A stretch of DNA of 64,000 nt from Micromonospora sp. C28SCA-DRY-2 (GTDB taxonomy: Bacteria; Actinomycetota; Actinomycetes; Mycobacteriales; Micromonosporaceae): assembly GCF_030519475.1 (NCBI RefSeq), contig NZ_JAUMKD010000001.1, positions 868,001-932,000 of the forward strand, in the 5' to 3' direction. Position numbers and translations under genes: made by a program. This document shows, piece after piece, positions 63,528 through 64,000 of this stretch. A model generated the notes under the pieces. The model was not told the origin of the DNA. It did not search any database and saw only the letters and a list, made by a program, of their open reading frames with translations. The stretch's first letter is position 1; each line of letters starts with the position of its first letter.

Positions 63528-64000
63528 GTGTACCTGACCCATCTGGAGTGCCCACGCTGCGGCCGGGAACACGACGCCGGCAAGCCGCGCAACCTCTGCG
63601 ACTGCGGGTCACCGGTGCTGGCCCGCTACGACCTGGCAGCGGTGGCCGAGGTGGTCACCCCGGAACGGTTCGGGCTGCGCCCGGCCGACCTGTGGCGCTA
63701 CCGCGAGCTGCTGCCGGTGGCCGACCCGCGGCACGTGACCACGCTGGGCGAGGGCTGGACGCCGCTGCTGCGCGCCCCGGCGTACGGGGCGGAGATCGGC
63801 ATTCCCGAGCTGCTGGTCAAGGACGAGGGGCTGACCCCGACCGGGTCGTTCAAGGCGCGCGGCGCGGCGGTCGGCGTGAGCCGGGCCCGGGAGCTGGGCG
63901 TGGAGCGGATCGCCATGCCGACCAACGGCAACGCGGGCGCCGCCTGGGCGACCTACGCCGCGCGGGCCGGGCTGCGCGCGACGGTGGTCATGCCGGTGGA
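63528..64000 (+). CDS. thrC: Threonine synthase, 5' part (runs off the window)
   Basis: PLP enzyme converting O-phosphohomoserine to threonine; about 157 residues are visible. The N-terminus has a C-x2-C...C-x-C zinc-knuckle (LECPRCG, NLCDCGS) as in many actinobacterial threonine synthases. LGEGWTPLL and LLVKDEGLTPTGSFKARGA with the PLP lysine follow, then MPTNGNAGAAWATYAARAG. GTG 63528 is preceded by GGCGAGGAG. The frame is open to the window end, so length is unknown. It lies 16 bp after the phosphoesterase gene. Confidence 0.93.
   Translation, partial: MYLTHLECPRCGREHDAGKPRNLCDCGSPVLARYDLAAVAEVVTPERFGLRPADLWRYRELLPVADPRHVTTLGEGWTPLLRAPAYGAEIGIPELLVKDEGLTPTGSFKARGAAVGVSRARELGVERIAMPTNGNAGAAWATYAARAGLRATVVMPV

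Overview
The window is a chromosomal segment from a very GC-rich actinomycete, most likely a Micromonospora or a close member of the Micromonosporaceae. Supporting this are the GC-rich third codon positions, many GTG starts, start codons placed 6-8 nt after a TANNNT box, the hut gene order, a GH12-CBM2 cellulase with a CebR-type operator, and a cys/clpS/rph cluster matching the Mycobacterium tuberculosis Rv1330c-Rv1341 neighbourhood. The genus is an inference, since no 16S gene is present. No phage, IS element or CRISPR array is visible.

Layout. 1-3.2 kb: oligoribonuclease, a GT87 membrane glycosyltransferase and an unknown membrane protein. 3.3-9.4 kb: a divergent envelope copper/thiol-redox locus. 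Leftward it has a zinc-finger anti-sigma factor, a CopC-CopD fusion and YcnI. Rightward it has an ECF sigma factor, MauE/DoxX, a DsbA-like oxidoreductase and a membrane protein. Two near-identical ECF-type promoters (GGGAAC-N17-CGACWA) lie inside it. 9.5-12.2 kb: a CbiMNQO nickel/cobalt importer behind a Nur-like operator. 12.4-16.4 kb: Bcp peroxiredoxin, an HNH endonuclease running into tRNA-Leu(UAG), a GNAT acetyltransferase, a MOSC protein and a methyltransferase.

16.5-32.1 kb: an exopolysaccharide/cell-wall glycan cluster. It contains an LCP ligase, a polyprenyl-phosphate sugar transferase, four glycosyltransferases, a flippase, an O-antigen-ligase-like polymerase, a Wzz/BY-kinase-like protein whose kinase motifs are destroyed, a DUF1800/DUF1501 pair, and a membrane protein joining a kinase-lobe-like region to a degenerate trypsin fold. 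32.3-40.4 kb: histidine utilisation (rpiR-type regulator, hutU, an M20 amidohydrolase, hutF, hutI, hutH). No hutG is seen, so the M20 enzyme is the obvious candidate for the last step. 41.8-47.0 kb (leftward): clpS, DUF2017, mec, cysO, cysM, a metallo-beta-lactamase-fold enzyme, rph and rdgB, i.e. CysO-dependent cysteine synthesis plus RNA/nucleotide housekeeping. 47.2-54.8 kb: a P-loop-less GTPase-like protein, a large LuxR-family ATPase regulator, pncB, pncA and an MFS transporter. 54.8-55.7 kb: about 850 bp without a credible gene but full of hairpins and tandem repeats. 55.7-64 kb: ctaD, an FAD monooxygenase, the CebR-box GH12 cellulase, an amidase separated from its signal peptide by a frame change, an aldo/keto reductase, a LigD-type phosphoesterase fused to a ligase domain lacking its catalytic lysine, and the start of threonine synthase.

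Recurring themes: several proteins keep a recognisable fold but have lost catalytic residues (BY-kinase, trypsin, GTPase, DNA ligase). Short dispersed elements of 59 and 80 bp sit exactly at stop/start (NTGA) junctions in the hut operon and between clpS and DUF2017. Many starts look leaderless.
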